A program made the translations under genes and the position numbers. A model generated the notes under the pieces. That model did not search any database and had not been told where the DNA came from. It saw nothing but the letters and a program-made list of their open reading frames with translations. 64,000 nucleotides of DNA from Dendrocalamus latiflorus (Eukaryota > Streptophyta > Magnoliopsida > Poales > Poaceae): NCBI GenBank assembly GCA_017311315.1, contig CM029626.1, positions 27,824,672 to 27,888,671 of the forward strand. Direction: 5' to 3'. Each line of letters begins with the position of its first letter. Within the stretch, counting starts at the first letter, position 1. Shown piece after piece: positions 8,312-17,684 of the stretch.

Positions 8312-11300
8312 TGTAACATCCTGATTTTCAGAGCCTTTTTGAAGCTTTTAAAATAAAATTCACCATTTGAATTTTTCTGGAATTAATTAAAGCTTAAATG
8401 AAATTTTTATGAATTAAAAGGATTTAATATGCTTAAGTCAAACATTAACATTTGCCAAAAGTATTTTATTTGAGTTCCTTGTGTCTCAAGGATTTTTCTG
8501 GGATTTTTCTGGATTTATTTGCTATTTTCTAGAGCTCAAAAAGAATTATTTGAATTTCTGGAAAAAGAAAAGAAAAAAGAAAACCCTATACCGGCCGGTG
8601 GGCCGAAACCCAACGAACCGGCCCGGTCCGACCGCCGGCCCAGCCCGCACCCCGCCGTGCCACGCGGCGCGCATCCGCGCGCGCCCGCACCCGCCTCCCT
8701 CCGTTGGATGGACGACACGCGTCGCCCATCCGAGCGCCTCCCCTCGCCCGCGCGCCATCGCTGCCGCCCGCTCGCCCGGTTCCACTGACAGGTGGGGCCC
8801 ACCTGTCAGAGACCGAGTCCGGCGGGGACTCGGCGTCCGTGCCACGTCAGCCCTCGCCGCCCGGGTATTTATTGCGCCGCCCGCCTCGGTTCGCGTGCCC
8901 CGCCCGCGCCGCCGCCTTCGCCGTCGCCGCCGTCGCCCGCGCCGCCGCCTTCGCCGTGCGCCGCTGTCGGCCAGATCTGCCGCCGCCAGGCCGCGTCGCC
9001 GTCGTCGCCTCCGCCGCCTTCGCCGTCGCCGCCGTCGCCCGCGCCGCCGCCACCGCCGTGCGCCGCCGTCGGCCAGATCCGCCGCCGCCAGGCCGCGTCG
9101 CCGTCGTCGCCTTCGCCGCCGTTCGCCGCCGTCCGCCGCCGTCCGCCGCCATCCGCCGCCGTCGTCGTCATCGCCGGTGAGCCCGCTGCGCCCTCGGTTC
9201 CGCCGTCTTCTCGGCCGCCGTCGCCGTTGTCGTCGTCGTCGCCGCCGGTCAGCCGCCGCCGCCGCCCCGCGCCTCCTCGGTCGCCGGCCAGCCGCCGCCG
9301 CCTCGGACACCCGCGCCTCGCGCCGCCCGCCGTCAGCCCGCCCGCGCCCGCGCCCGCGCCCGCGCGTCTCCTCGCCTTCCCGTGGATCGAGTCCACCGTG
9401 AGCCGTGCCACTGACAAGCCGGGCCCACCGGTCAGTCGTGGTCCGTGGACCCGTGAGCCGATCTGGCCACGTCACCCGCCACGCCAGCTGCCACGTCAGC
9501 CCTAACCGCACACGTGTCCTGCCACGTGGTCGCCACGTCAGCCAGCCGCTTGCGCAAGCTGCACAGTCAGCCGCACTGTTCCGTGCGCCGAGTTCACCGT
9601 GGACCTGTTCTCCCGTGCGCCCGGTCCACAGCACAGTGCACTTTTCTAATTTTCCCGATTTTCTGTAGATTTAATTTTCCAAGAGCCCGTTCTCCCTCGT
9701 CCTAGCTCCGATTGACCCCGTTCTTTTTTCTAAATTCATCTAAAATTGAGCTCTACCTTTTGGTTCAGGTTTGAATGTTTTTGGAGTTCATTTGAATTTA
9801 TTTGAATTTATTTTGTCTCTTTGTTTCGTTTTCTCTCTCGTTAGATCACGCGTTCGAGGGAGCCGCCGTCAGATTTGAAGATCAAGAGCCGTCAACTGAG
9901 CAAGGCCAAGGCAAGTCGTGTTCCTTTGATCATGTTGAACCCAGTTTGCAATCTATTATTTAAATATTTTGTTTTAAATTATCTTGCATCGCTATTTTTA
10001 TTCAAACCCTTGTATTGGTAGTTATCGTCCCAATTGGTTATTTCCCTCCTTGATATTTTGGAATACCTTGATGCCATTGACACCATAGGTTGGGAAACTT
10101 AGTAGTGATGCTATGTTACGATCACATTGGGTTGGTACGATTAGTGTGCTTAGCCATGCTTTTATTATCGTTTGGGTTCATCATCACATGTGATTAATTA
10201 ATTTGACTTAATGAGATATTGAATTGTGGTTGGTGCCATAATGAATCGTGGTTGGTGCCACCGTTATAAAATTTTGTGCCGTGACGTTGGTGCGTCATCG
10301 GCAGTGGTTATACAAAATTGGTTTTCACTCGGGCGAGTGATCGTGCAGTAAAGGGGGAAGTGTTGGAGCACTTCGTGGGATGTGGTAGTCTCGCCCGAGA
10401 ACACTTAAGGACTTAACTTTGTGCGCCATTGATCTGAGTCTTACCGTGCAAACCACATGTCTGGTATGGGACAGACCTGGCTGATTAATTTGGGATGTTT
10501 CAATTTCAATCTCGCTGGGATGAACATGGTTGCTGATTTCCATGAGGCGCAAGGGGGGGTGTGATGCGAAACCCTAGCGGGCGGGATTGGGTTGGAATTG
10601 AACATTGTAAAGGCCTTGTTGTGATTTCCTTAGCGCGAGGCTAATCACATCGTGTGGGTACAGTTGTGCAACCTCTGCAGAGTGTAAAACTATTCGAATA
10701 GCCGTGTCCTCGGTCATGGACAATGCTCGGTGATTTCACACGAGGTATAGTTACTCTTGGAAAACTTGTAGCTGGTCAGTGGATGGTTAATTCACTGTTG
10801 GTTTGGTTTGTGGATGGGAGGTCCATAAGTGGTTTACCTTAAATTCCTTTGATTATTCATTATTGTTTTATTTACAATTCGCCTTTAATCTATTTATGAT
10901 ATTTCCAAATGTTGTTTATGCAAATTAACCCTTTTAGCCTTCCATTGGTAAGCCTTGCATATTATATTGCATTCATTTGTTACAAACGGCTTGCTGAGTA
11001 CCAATGTACTCATGGCTTTATGCCCCTGTTGCTCAGTTGAGGAGGAGGAGTATCACCAGCAGGAGGTTCCAGAAGGAGAGTACTTCGACGTCTTCGCGGA
11101 TTAGGCTTCGTTCTCCACTCGATAGCCTGTGGGCGTGTCGTTTGGCTGCTGCGCTTTCTTTTGGATTTCCGCTGCTAGTTTTTGTTAAGCCCTTCGGGCT
11201 AGTCTATTGTAAGCTTGACCATAAGGTCGTACTCTGATGATTATCAATATAATTTGGTTTTTCCTTAGAATATCGTGATATGGACGATATTTATCTTTGT

Positions 11301-11381
11301 TCACACTGTGTGCACTAGCGTGATCCTGGACTAGTGCAGAATACACAGGAGAGTCCGGATTTGTATATTCGGGTCTCTACA
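8312..11381 (+). mobile_element. 3.07-kb solo LTR of a gypsy-type element
   Basis: The sequence begins TGTAACATCC and ends GTCTCTACA. TSD CGACG is at 8307-8311 and 11382-11386, both in the 14-kb gypsy element. No internal region, primer-binding site or second LTR is present, so this is a solo LTR left by LTR-LTR recombination. The TGTAACATCC start, about 3-kb length and a GC-rich block resemble Tekay/RIRE3-type grass LTRs (family placement is inferred). It shares a block around 10665-10730 (CTCTGCAGAG, ATTCGAATAG) with the minus-strand LTRs in the right half of the window. Confidence 0.93.
8690..9400. repeat. CCG/GCC-rich low-complexity block in the solo LTR
   Basis: Dense CCGCCG, GTCGCC and GCGCCC runs. 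Long open frames on both strands here (8481-9401, 8546-9634) encode only Arg/Pro/Ala/Ser low-complexity peptides, so no gene is called. Equivalent GC-rich blocks occur in the other long LTRs. Confidence 0.85.
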
Positions 11382-11815
11382 CGACGAGCAGGAGGGAGCG
11401 CCCGCACGGTTCACACTCACGGCGAACTTGAAATGTGGGGATCCCAGATCCGCACAACACGACCGCGCATGTCCTAATTATCAAGAGATCTATATATCGG
11501 GAAAATCTTTCAAGTACAGAGGCCCGCCAACATCCCTGCCGCTCTAAGTAGCTATTCGGCAGGCTCGTCCTTAACACGCGATAAGGACGGGGTTCCGCCG
11601 GAAGAAAGTCGGCTTGCCCAAAAGTCCAGCGACTCTTCGGCCCTTCGCCAGCGTCGAAGGCGTCGCCGGGTCGCAAGGTCGGCCGCAAGAAGTCGGCCCC
11701 AGCAAGGAAGCTGCCCGGGACATAGGCGAAAGTCAGAATTTATGAAGCAAGCACGTACTTCATTCACAAAAAGAGGGGGCATTACAATGCACGCCTACAC
11801 CTAGGCACCACGGCG

Positions 11816-14800
11816 TCACACCTGCGAGTTCCCGGCGCCTTCGGAGGCATCAGCGCCGCCCTCGTCGCGTCGAGGGACCCCGTCCAGGAATTGGCCGAGG
11901 CTCCCCTCCCCGTAAAGCGACTTCCGGAGTTTGACCCGCGCAGCGTCTGCCCCGACGTAATCCCAGATCTGTTCATAGAAGGGCTTGATGGCGCGGCGAG
12001 CGGAGCGGACGGCGCCGGACATTACTCCGGCCCCGCCGGGCATCTCCAGCTGGGGGTCCTCTAGCCCGGCGACGTGCGGGCAACCGCGGTGTTGCAGGAG
12101 AACGCACACCAAGTATGCCGATGTGTATGCGCAGTGGTTGCCGAAGGTCATCGCAGCGCCGTGCGCGACGTTGGCGGCATCTCCGACCCAGCGGAGGGTC
12201 TGCAACAGCTCCTCCGGGCCGAAGGCGTGGTCCGGCACTTTGGCCACAAGCCCTTGGAGATGGCTTTCCAGCGCTTGCAAGGCATCCCATGCAACCACCG
12301 AAGCCTCGCCAAGCGTCCGGTCGCGCTCCACTAGAGTCAAGGCGAGTTCGCCTTTCTCCTTCTCTAGCGAGGCGACCAGTTGCAGAAAGTCATCCCGCTC
12401 TGCCGCAAACTCCTGCTGCGCAGCCTCCGCGGCCGGCTCCCGCGCCGATGCAGCAAGCCTTCGGCGTGCGCCTTCGCTTTGGCGCACTCCGCTTCCGGCT
12501 GGCGGATGCGGGCATCCTGGGTATAGCGGACTCCCGAGGCTTCGCGTAGCTCCTCCTCGATGGCCCGCAGCCTATCCTCAAGCGCCCTTTGGGCACGAGT
12601 ATAGGCCGTTTGCAAGGCCTGCCCCAGCACAAGTGTCTGCAGAATGGAGAGACTCAGCAAGCTCAGCCGGCCCAGGCGTTGTCGTATGAGTACTTACCCT
12701 CACACCAGACACCTCGAAGGCGTCCCCGAGGCGCCCCGCCTCGTAGGCCTGCAGTGCCTGCTGGTCGACGCTGGCAGCCGCGTCACCCACGATCCCGCGC
12801 CACGCCCTCAGCGTCTTTGGGGGAGGCACGAAGTCCGCGAGGCTCACACGCGCGGAGGTCCCGTGTTCCGTCAAGCGCTCCTCCTCCGGAATGAGCGACG
12901 TTGCAAACAGGGATGCAGATGAGCACCGCAACGCATAAAAGAATACATCAGGGTAAGCTAAGACACCCTACCTTCGGTAGCGGAAGGAGGGCTTCAGGGA
13001 CCCGCCCCCTACTCCCAGACGGGGCTGCGGTGGCGTAAGCCCCCGCAGAAAGCATGGTCCCGCAGCGAGCAGAAGCCTCCGTGTTCTGGGCCGGCGACGA
13101 CTGTTCCTGCACGGCGGACGGCGTGGCCAGGGGGGCAGAGGGCGTGCACGCTGCAGGGTCCTCGGCATCTGCATCAGAGTCCCACAAGCTTCTGATGCCC
13201 GTCGCCACGACGAATCCTCGCGGCGTTCGGTGGAGCTCCGGCCGTACACACGGCCGCTTAGCCGGGGCAGGCAGCAGCGACACCGCCCCTACAGTCACTG
13301 CCGGTGAGGCCCCCGCGGCTGCAACACCCGGGGGCAAAGGATCCGCTGTGGCAGTTTCCGTAGGGGGCACCTCGTCTTCTGCTGCTGTCGGGGAAGGCAG
13401 CACGGCTCCGTGCGCCCCCACAGAGGGCGTCTCCGGCAGCACAGCGGCCACGGTCGAAGGCTCCACCTCAACATCGCCGGTCCACACGGAATCTGTCTCG
13501 GCGACTGCGGCGGGTGGCGAGACTTCCCCTCTTCGGCTGCTCGCAGCAAGCCCGCAGTCCAGGGCACTCACCGAAGATCCCTCGCCTCCGGCGTCCGCGC
13601 CATCCAAGCCTGAATCGGCATACTTCGCCGAATCCGACTCCGCGTCTGCCGCGCCCTCGGGAGCATCAGCAACAGCGGTAGCAGCTGCCGCACCAAGCGC
13701 GGCAGACGCCCTGCTTCGGCCCCTCTTCCGAGACGGCGCCTTCTTCTTCGCCGCACCTTCGTCCAGAGCGGCACGGTCCGGCACGGCAAGGCCCAGGGCC
13801 TCGCACACGCGATTTATTCGCCCCAGCCCCGCCTCGGCGGTGGCGGACGCGCGCTGATCCTGCTCCGCCTCCTCCAAGCTAATCCCTGAAGCAAAGGAGA
13901 TAACATCAGCATATAACGCACTTCGCGTGAATAGAGGAGAGACACGATCGAGGCTTACGAAGACCGGAGGGCGCCGGCAGCAAGCAGACCGATGGCAAAA
14001 CGTTGTCGTCTCGACGCTTCTCGGTGGCAAGACGCCAGTCGAGGGCAAGCGGCGCCATGCTGTACATCACGTACTCTTCGGCGAGGTCACGCATGTTGAA
14101 GCGGGCGGCCACGCCTACGAGCCGCCGGGCCCTCCGCCTGTCCTCATCGTCGAGCGTCCGGCCGGGCGAGGGCTTGAACGCGATCGGTCGGCTCGTGCAC
14201 TCAAGACCGCTCCCGCTCTCCACACGGTGGTAGAACCACCACTTCATCCAGTGAGACTCCCACTTCCCGTGAGTAGAGTTCGCAGGGAAGAGCTTGCTGC
14301 AAGTCGAACGAAGAATAAAGGTGACGCTGCCGAAGCTCGACAGCGTCCCGTCCTTCCGATCCTTGGGCTGGCACCGAGCCTCGTGCAGGTAGGCGAACAA
14401 CGAGGCGCTGGGCTAGCACGCTCCTGAGCGCAAGGCCCAGCTGTACATCGCGAGCCGGGCCACGGCGTTCAGAGTCAGTTGCGCCAGCTCCAGCCCCAAG
14501 GTCCGCAGCACGTCGCCCACGATCGCCGCCGCCGGGATGCGGAGCCCCGCGTCGAAAAAGGCAACGAATACGACCGCCTCCGACCCCTCGGGGTGCGGTT
14601 CCCTCTCATCGGCGGCGGGCAATCGTACCGCCTGGCGCTCCGACAGCTTCCCCACGCGCAGAAGCCCTTGGATCGTCTTCTCGGTCACGAGCGACGGGCC
14701 CAGCTTGCCGGAGAACGCGCCTTCCTTCTCCGCCACCAGCCACCACTTGTCCGCCACCGCCGGGTCGCGCTCTTTGAGTGTGTACTTCACCTCCAGCGGT

Positions 14801-14874
14801 GAAGATCGCCGGTGAATGCCGCAGCCACTAGCCGCCCGGCCACGCTTGTCGCCAGACGCCATCGCTTCCCGCAA
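11816..14874 (-). pseudogene. Antisense multi-exon gene of the gypsy element (putative gypsy-type transposon protein)
   Basis: Function is unknown; genes in this position and orientation are described in several Tat-type elements. Inferred minus-strand exons are 14874-13959, 13885-12972, 12883-12698 and 12636-11816. Introns of 73, 88 and 61 bp have GT-AG ends, and every junction keeps the frame (the 12884 acceptor is the weakest). Exon 1 carries the conserved region: FFDAGLRIPAA, LELAQLTLNAVARL, then GSVTFILRS, GKWESHWMKWWFYHRV and RRARRLVGVAARFN, resembling Pfam 'putative gypsy type transposon' (PF04195, from memory). Exon 2 is Ala/Ser/Glu-rich with a basic patch, KKKAPSRKRGRSR. Exons 3-4 are Glu/Arg/Ala-rich and probably coiled-coil, ending in a conserved-looking tail. 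Two lesions are visible: an in-frame amber at 14413-14415 and a one-base frame change near 12455. The start could be Met1 (14874) or Met5 (14862). Confidence 0.72.
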
Positions 14875-15484
14875 CAGGAGAATAGCGGCGAAGAATGTTA
14901 CGGGAGTATGGAAAGCGATGCAAGCAAGAAGGGGGCATACAACTGCGGGAGCGCGGTCACGAGGGCTACTTCAAGCCGCATCGCCCCAATACCGAAGTGT
15001 CGCGACGGTCCGTGTACGGGACGCGACCGCAGACGCACAAACGCCCGTCCCGCACACTTCCCCATAACTGAAGACGAAGGGCCACGACCACAGCGCCAAG
15101 GACCGTCACAGCACGACGCTCCAGTGGCCTCCTACCGCATGCCAACCCCCACACGAAATAGCTGAAGGCCAGGTGTCGACGACTCCAGCCGCCATTAAAG
15201 GCGCACTAATGGACCATGAGAAAACAACAGCTTCGACGCCGCACCATTCATCGACCACCCCGTGTCCCCCTTCCCTAGGGAAGAGGCGAGCAGCCGCGAG
15301 CACGCAACCGTCCACATCCCGCCGCCCACTAGTTATAAGCCGCCGCGTGTCCTGTGCATGCTGAGGCGGGTCGCACGGTACGGCAACCTAACCCTGGCAG
15401 ACCGGGGGCCGGCGTGATTCCAGGAACCTTTATAGCGCAGGACCACATCGTGAGATCTCAATCACCGCATGCGTGGCGGTGTTC

Positions 15485-15885
15485 GCGGTGCGAGGTCGCC
15501 AGCTCTGCTGCCACCCGTTCGAAGGGTAGGGGACGGAGCGCGCGCGTCTACTTCGGCTAGGCGCCAGCTCCGCTGCCACCCGTTCGAAGGGTAGGGGACG
15601 GAGCACGCGCGTCTACTTTGGCTAGGCGCCAGCTCCGCTGCCACCCGTTCCAAGGGTAGGGGACGGAGCGCGCGCATCTACTTCGGCTAGAGGCCAGCTC
15701 CGCTGCCACCCGTTCGAAGGGTAGGGGACGGAGCGCTCGCACGTCTACCTCGGCTAGGCGCCAGCTCCGCTGCCACCAGTTTGAAGGGTAGGGGACGGAG
15801 CGCTCGCGCGTCTACCTCGGCTAGGCGCCAGCTCCGCTGCCACCCGTTCGAACGGTAGGGGACAGAGCGCGCGCGTCTATTCTGA
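15485..15885. repeat. Tandem array D1, about 66-bp unit
   Basis: Six copies of a unit with GCCAGCTCCGCTGCCACCCG, TTCGAAGGGTAGGGGACGGA and GCGCGCGTCTACTTCGGCTA. The same unit recurs in array D2 at 16970-17310, 1.1 kb away. Confidence 0.93.
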
Positions 15886-16104
15886 CTTGGCACCATTCCT
15901 GCTGCCTCGACGTCGGCACCTTGATACCGGCGGGTCCCCGCTCTAAGCTGAGGTACTTTGCCGCCCGCCTCGGCCCTGCGCCGGGGAATAACGGCAAGCC
16001 GCCGCGGGCCAAGCAACCTCGGCGGCAGCCTCGACGTGACCTAAACCATCAAGGGTTTAGGCCTCTGGGTTCTCCATGTTTTGGGAGTGCAGCGGCTGGT
16101 GTGC

Positions 16105-16241
16105 GGCAGGTTTTGACAGGTTCTCGTAGGCAGATAAGCTTCAGTATATCAACGTTCCTTGACGATGGCCCCAGTTGGCACAGTCAGCGGACACAGATGA
16201 CCTCAAGCATATCTGCCTACGAGAACAAGTCAAACCTTGCC
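16105..16241. repeat. Hairpin 1 (37-nt arms)
   Basis: Left arm 16105-16141 and right arm 16205-16241 are reverse complements with a few mismatches (core TTCTCGTAGGCAGAT and its complement). The loop is 63 nt. Its right arm shares CAAACCTTGCCATC with hairpin 2, so the two hairpins are related. Confidence 0.85.
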
Positions 16242-16381
16242 ATCTTCATACGAGAGCGTGGCGCGCGTGTAGGAGGACTTCTTCTCGATCGCCACACCAG
16301 CCTGGCCACGGCTTCGGCCTAGACCCTGCCTTTGAGAAACGGACCCGCACGCGCGAACGGCAAAGGCAAGGGTCATGTCCC

Positions 16382-16511
16382 GCAAAGTCTGCCTCGTTCT
16401 CCTTAACATGCCACCTACAGTGCATCAGCATTTTTCAAAGTGATGCGGGCGGGCTCCATCAGGAACACCGGCTGTAGGTAGGTCTGCTAAGGAGAACAGG
16501 GCAAACCTTGC
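16382..16511. repeat. Hairpin 2 (about 39-nt arms)
   Basis: Left arm 16382-16420 pairs with right arm 16472-16511 (core GTTCTCCTTA and CTGTAGGT complementarity). A small inner stem, GCATCA/TGATGC, lies in the loop. Confidence 0.8.
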
Positions 16512-16579
16512 CATCGTGTGCGGAAACGCAGCGCGAGTGCAGGACGCGCGGCTGGGCACCGATCACCGACGCTGACCAA

Positions 16580-16682
16580 GCTCCCAAGAAAAATGGACCT
16601 CCATCTGTACATCAACATTCCCCAAGCCGCTCAGCGGCGCTAGGGAATGCTGATGCACGGAAGGGGCCCATTTTAGGGGAGC
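16580..16682. repeat. Hairpin 3 (about 50-nt arms, almost no loop)
   Basis: 16580-16632 folds back on 16633-16682 with mismatches scattered through the arms and GCCGCT/AGCGGC at the tip. A long, imperfect, nearly loop-free foldback is the form expected of a young small-RNA precursor or a terminal-inverted-repeat relic. Confidence 0.85.
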
Positions 16683-16744
16683 AGCTTCTATCAAAATACA
16701 TGCAGGAACAACGCCGCGCCAGCGCCGTATATATACCCCATCAA

Positions 16745-16822
16745 CAGGGGAGCCAACCGGCGGAAGTCCAATCGGCAGGAGTCCAACCGGCGGAAGTCCA
16801 ACCGCCGGAAGTCCGTCGTTAC
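16745..16822. repeat. 15-bp tandem repeat AGTCCAACCGGCGGA
   Basis: Five degenerate copies follow a TATATATA motif at about 16727-16734 inside the gypsy element. The TATA motif could serve transcription in either direction. This is the region upstream of the antisense gene. Confidence 0.7.
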
Positions 16823-16969
16823 ATAAATGGTCACGACGCCTCAAGGCCCGCACCGCACCAAGCACGCTCCACCACGTGGACGGCCAGAAGAACGAACGTC
16901 GCAACACGTCCTTTATCACTTAAGGCGTAGGCGGCGGCCCAGGAGCCTGCTACGCTTACCTGCGCCGGC

Positions 16970-17310
16970 GTAACACCCCCGACGCATTTCGGCTAGGCTC
17001 CAGCTCCGCTGCCACCCGTTCGAAGGGTAGGGGACGGAGCGCGCGCGTCTACTTCGGCTAGGCGCCAGCTCCGCTGCCACACGTTCGAAGGGTAGGGGAC
17101 GGAGCGCACGCGTCTACTTCGGCTAGGTGCCAGCTCCGCTGCCACCCGTTCGAAGGGTAGGGGACGGAGCGCGCGCGTCTACTTCGGCTAGGCGTCAGCT
17201 CCGCTGCCACCCGTTCGAAGGGTAGGGGACGGAGCGCGCGCGTCTACTTCGGCTAGGCGCCAGCTCCGCTGCCACCCGTTTGGAGGGTAGAGGACGGAGC
17301 GCGTGTCTAC
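16970..17310. repeat. Tandem array D2, about 65-bp unit
   Basis: Five copies of the same unit as array D1, with one divergent last copy. D1 and D2 bracket the three hairpins. Confidence 0.93.
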
Positions 17311-17433
17311 TTCGGCCACGGCCGCAGCCCCTGGTCAAGTTCGAAAAAATTCACAGGCCGCAGGGACGGAGGGGGCCAAAGGACTCGGCAACATGGCTTC
17401 GGCCCTGTGAAGCCCTTCTCCATGAGAGGCTCC

Positions 17434-17679
17434 TGTTGTAGGGGTGGCCCCCACCTAAACTCAGCAGGCCTGGTAGGAGGTTATAAGGCCCAGAATAGGC
17501 CATGTGTAATGACATAAATGCCCCTGAAGGGGATGATCAACTGTAAGGGTATAATTGTAAAAGCACTCCCCATGTATGTATATATATGGAATACAGGCCA
17601 TGGGGAAGACCCAAGCCATTACTCATCTCCCTCACTCTCCACTACCATCTCTCTCTCTGTTTGGTCTGTAACCACAACA
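17434..17679 (+). repeat. 3' LTR of the 14-kb gypsy element
   Basis: 246 bp; it differs from the 5' LTR by one C-to-T change. It is followed by the TSD ATGAG at 17680-17684, after which copia sequence resumes. Confidence 0.97.
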
Positions 17680-17684
17680 ATGAG

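Larger units (their letters stand above)
3640..17679 (+). mobile_element. 14-kb non-autonomous Ty3/gypsy element (Tat-like), gag-protease only, with antisense gene
   Basis: The two 246-bp LTRs (3640-3885 and 17434-17679) differ by a single base, and the element is flanked by TSD ATGAG (3635-3639 and 17680-17684), which lies in the copia element. After the primer-binding site come gag (3938-5941), a protease segment (5860-6369), tandem arrays (6610-8275), a 3.07-kb solo LTR inserted at 8312, an antisense gene (14874 to 11816), tandem repeats and hairpins (15485-17310). No reverse transcriptase, RNase H or integrase coding is visible, so mobility must depend on a partner. Gag type, GC-rich coding and an antisense gene with a 'putative gypsy type transposon' domain point to the Tat branch. 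One LTR difference implies very recent insertion, roughly 0.15 million years at 1.3e-8 per site per year. Confidence 0.93.

Noticed and set aside
8481..9634. Long open frames of 306 and 362 codons on opposite strands
   Set aside because: Both are Arg/Pro/Ala/Gly low-complexity frames over a CCG-rich block inside a solo LTR with a clear TSD.
15485..17310. CRISPR-like regular repeats
   Set aside because: Units are contiguous tandem copies without unique spacers, in a plant retrotransposon.
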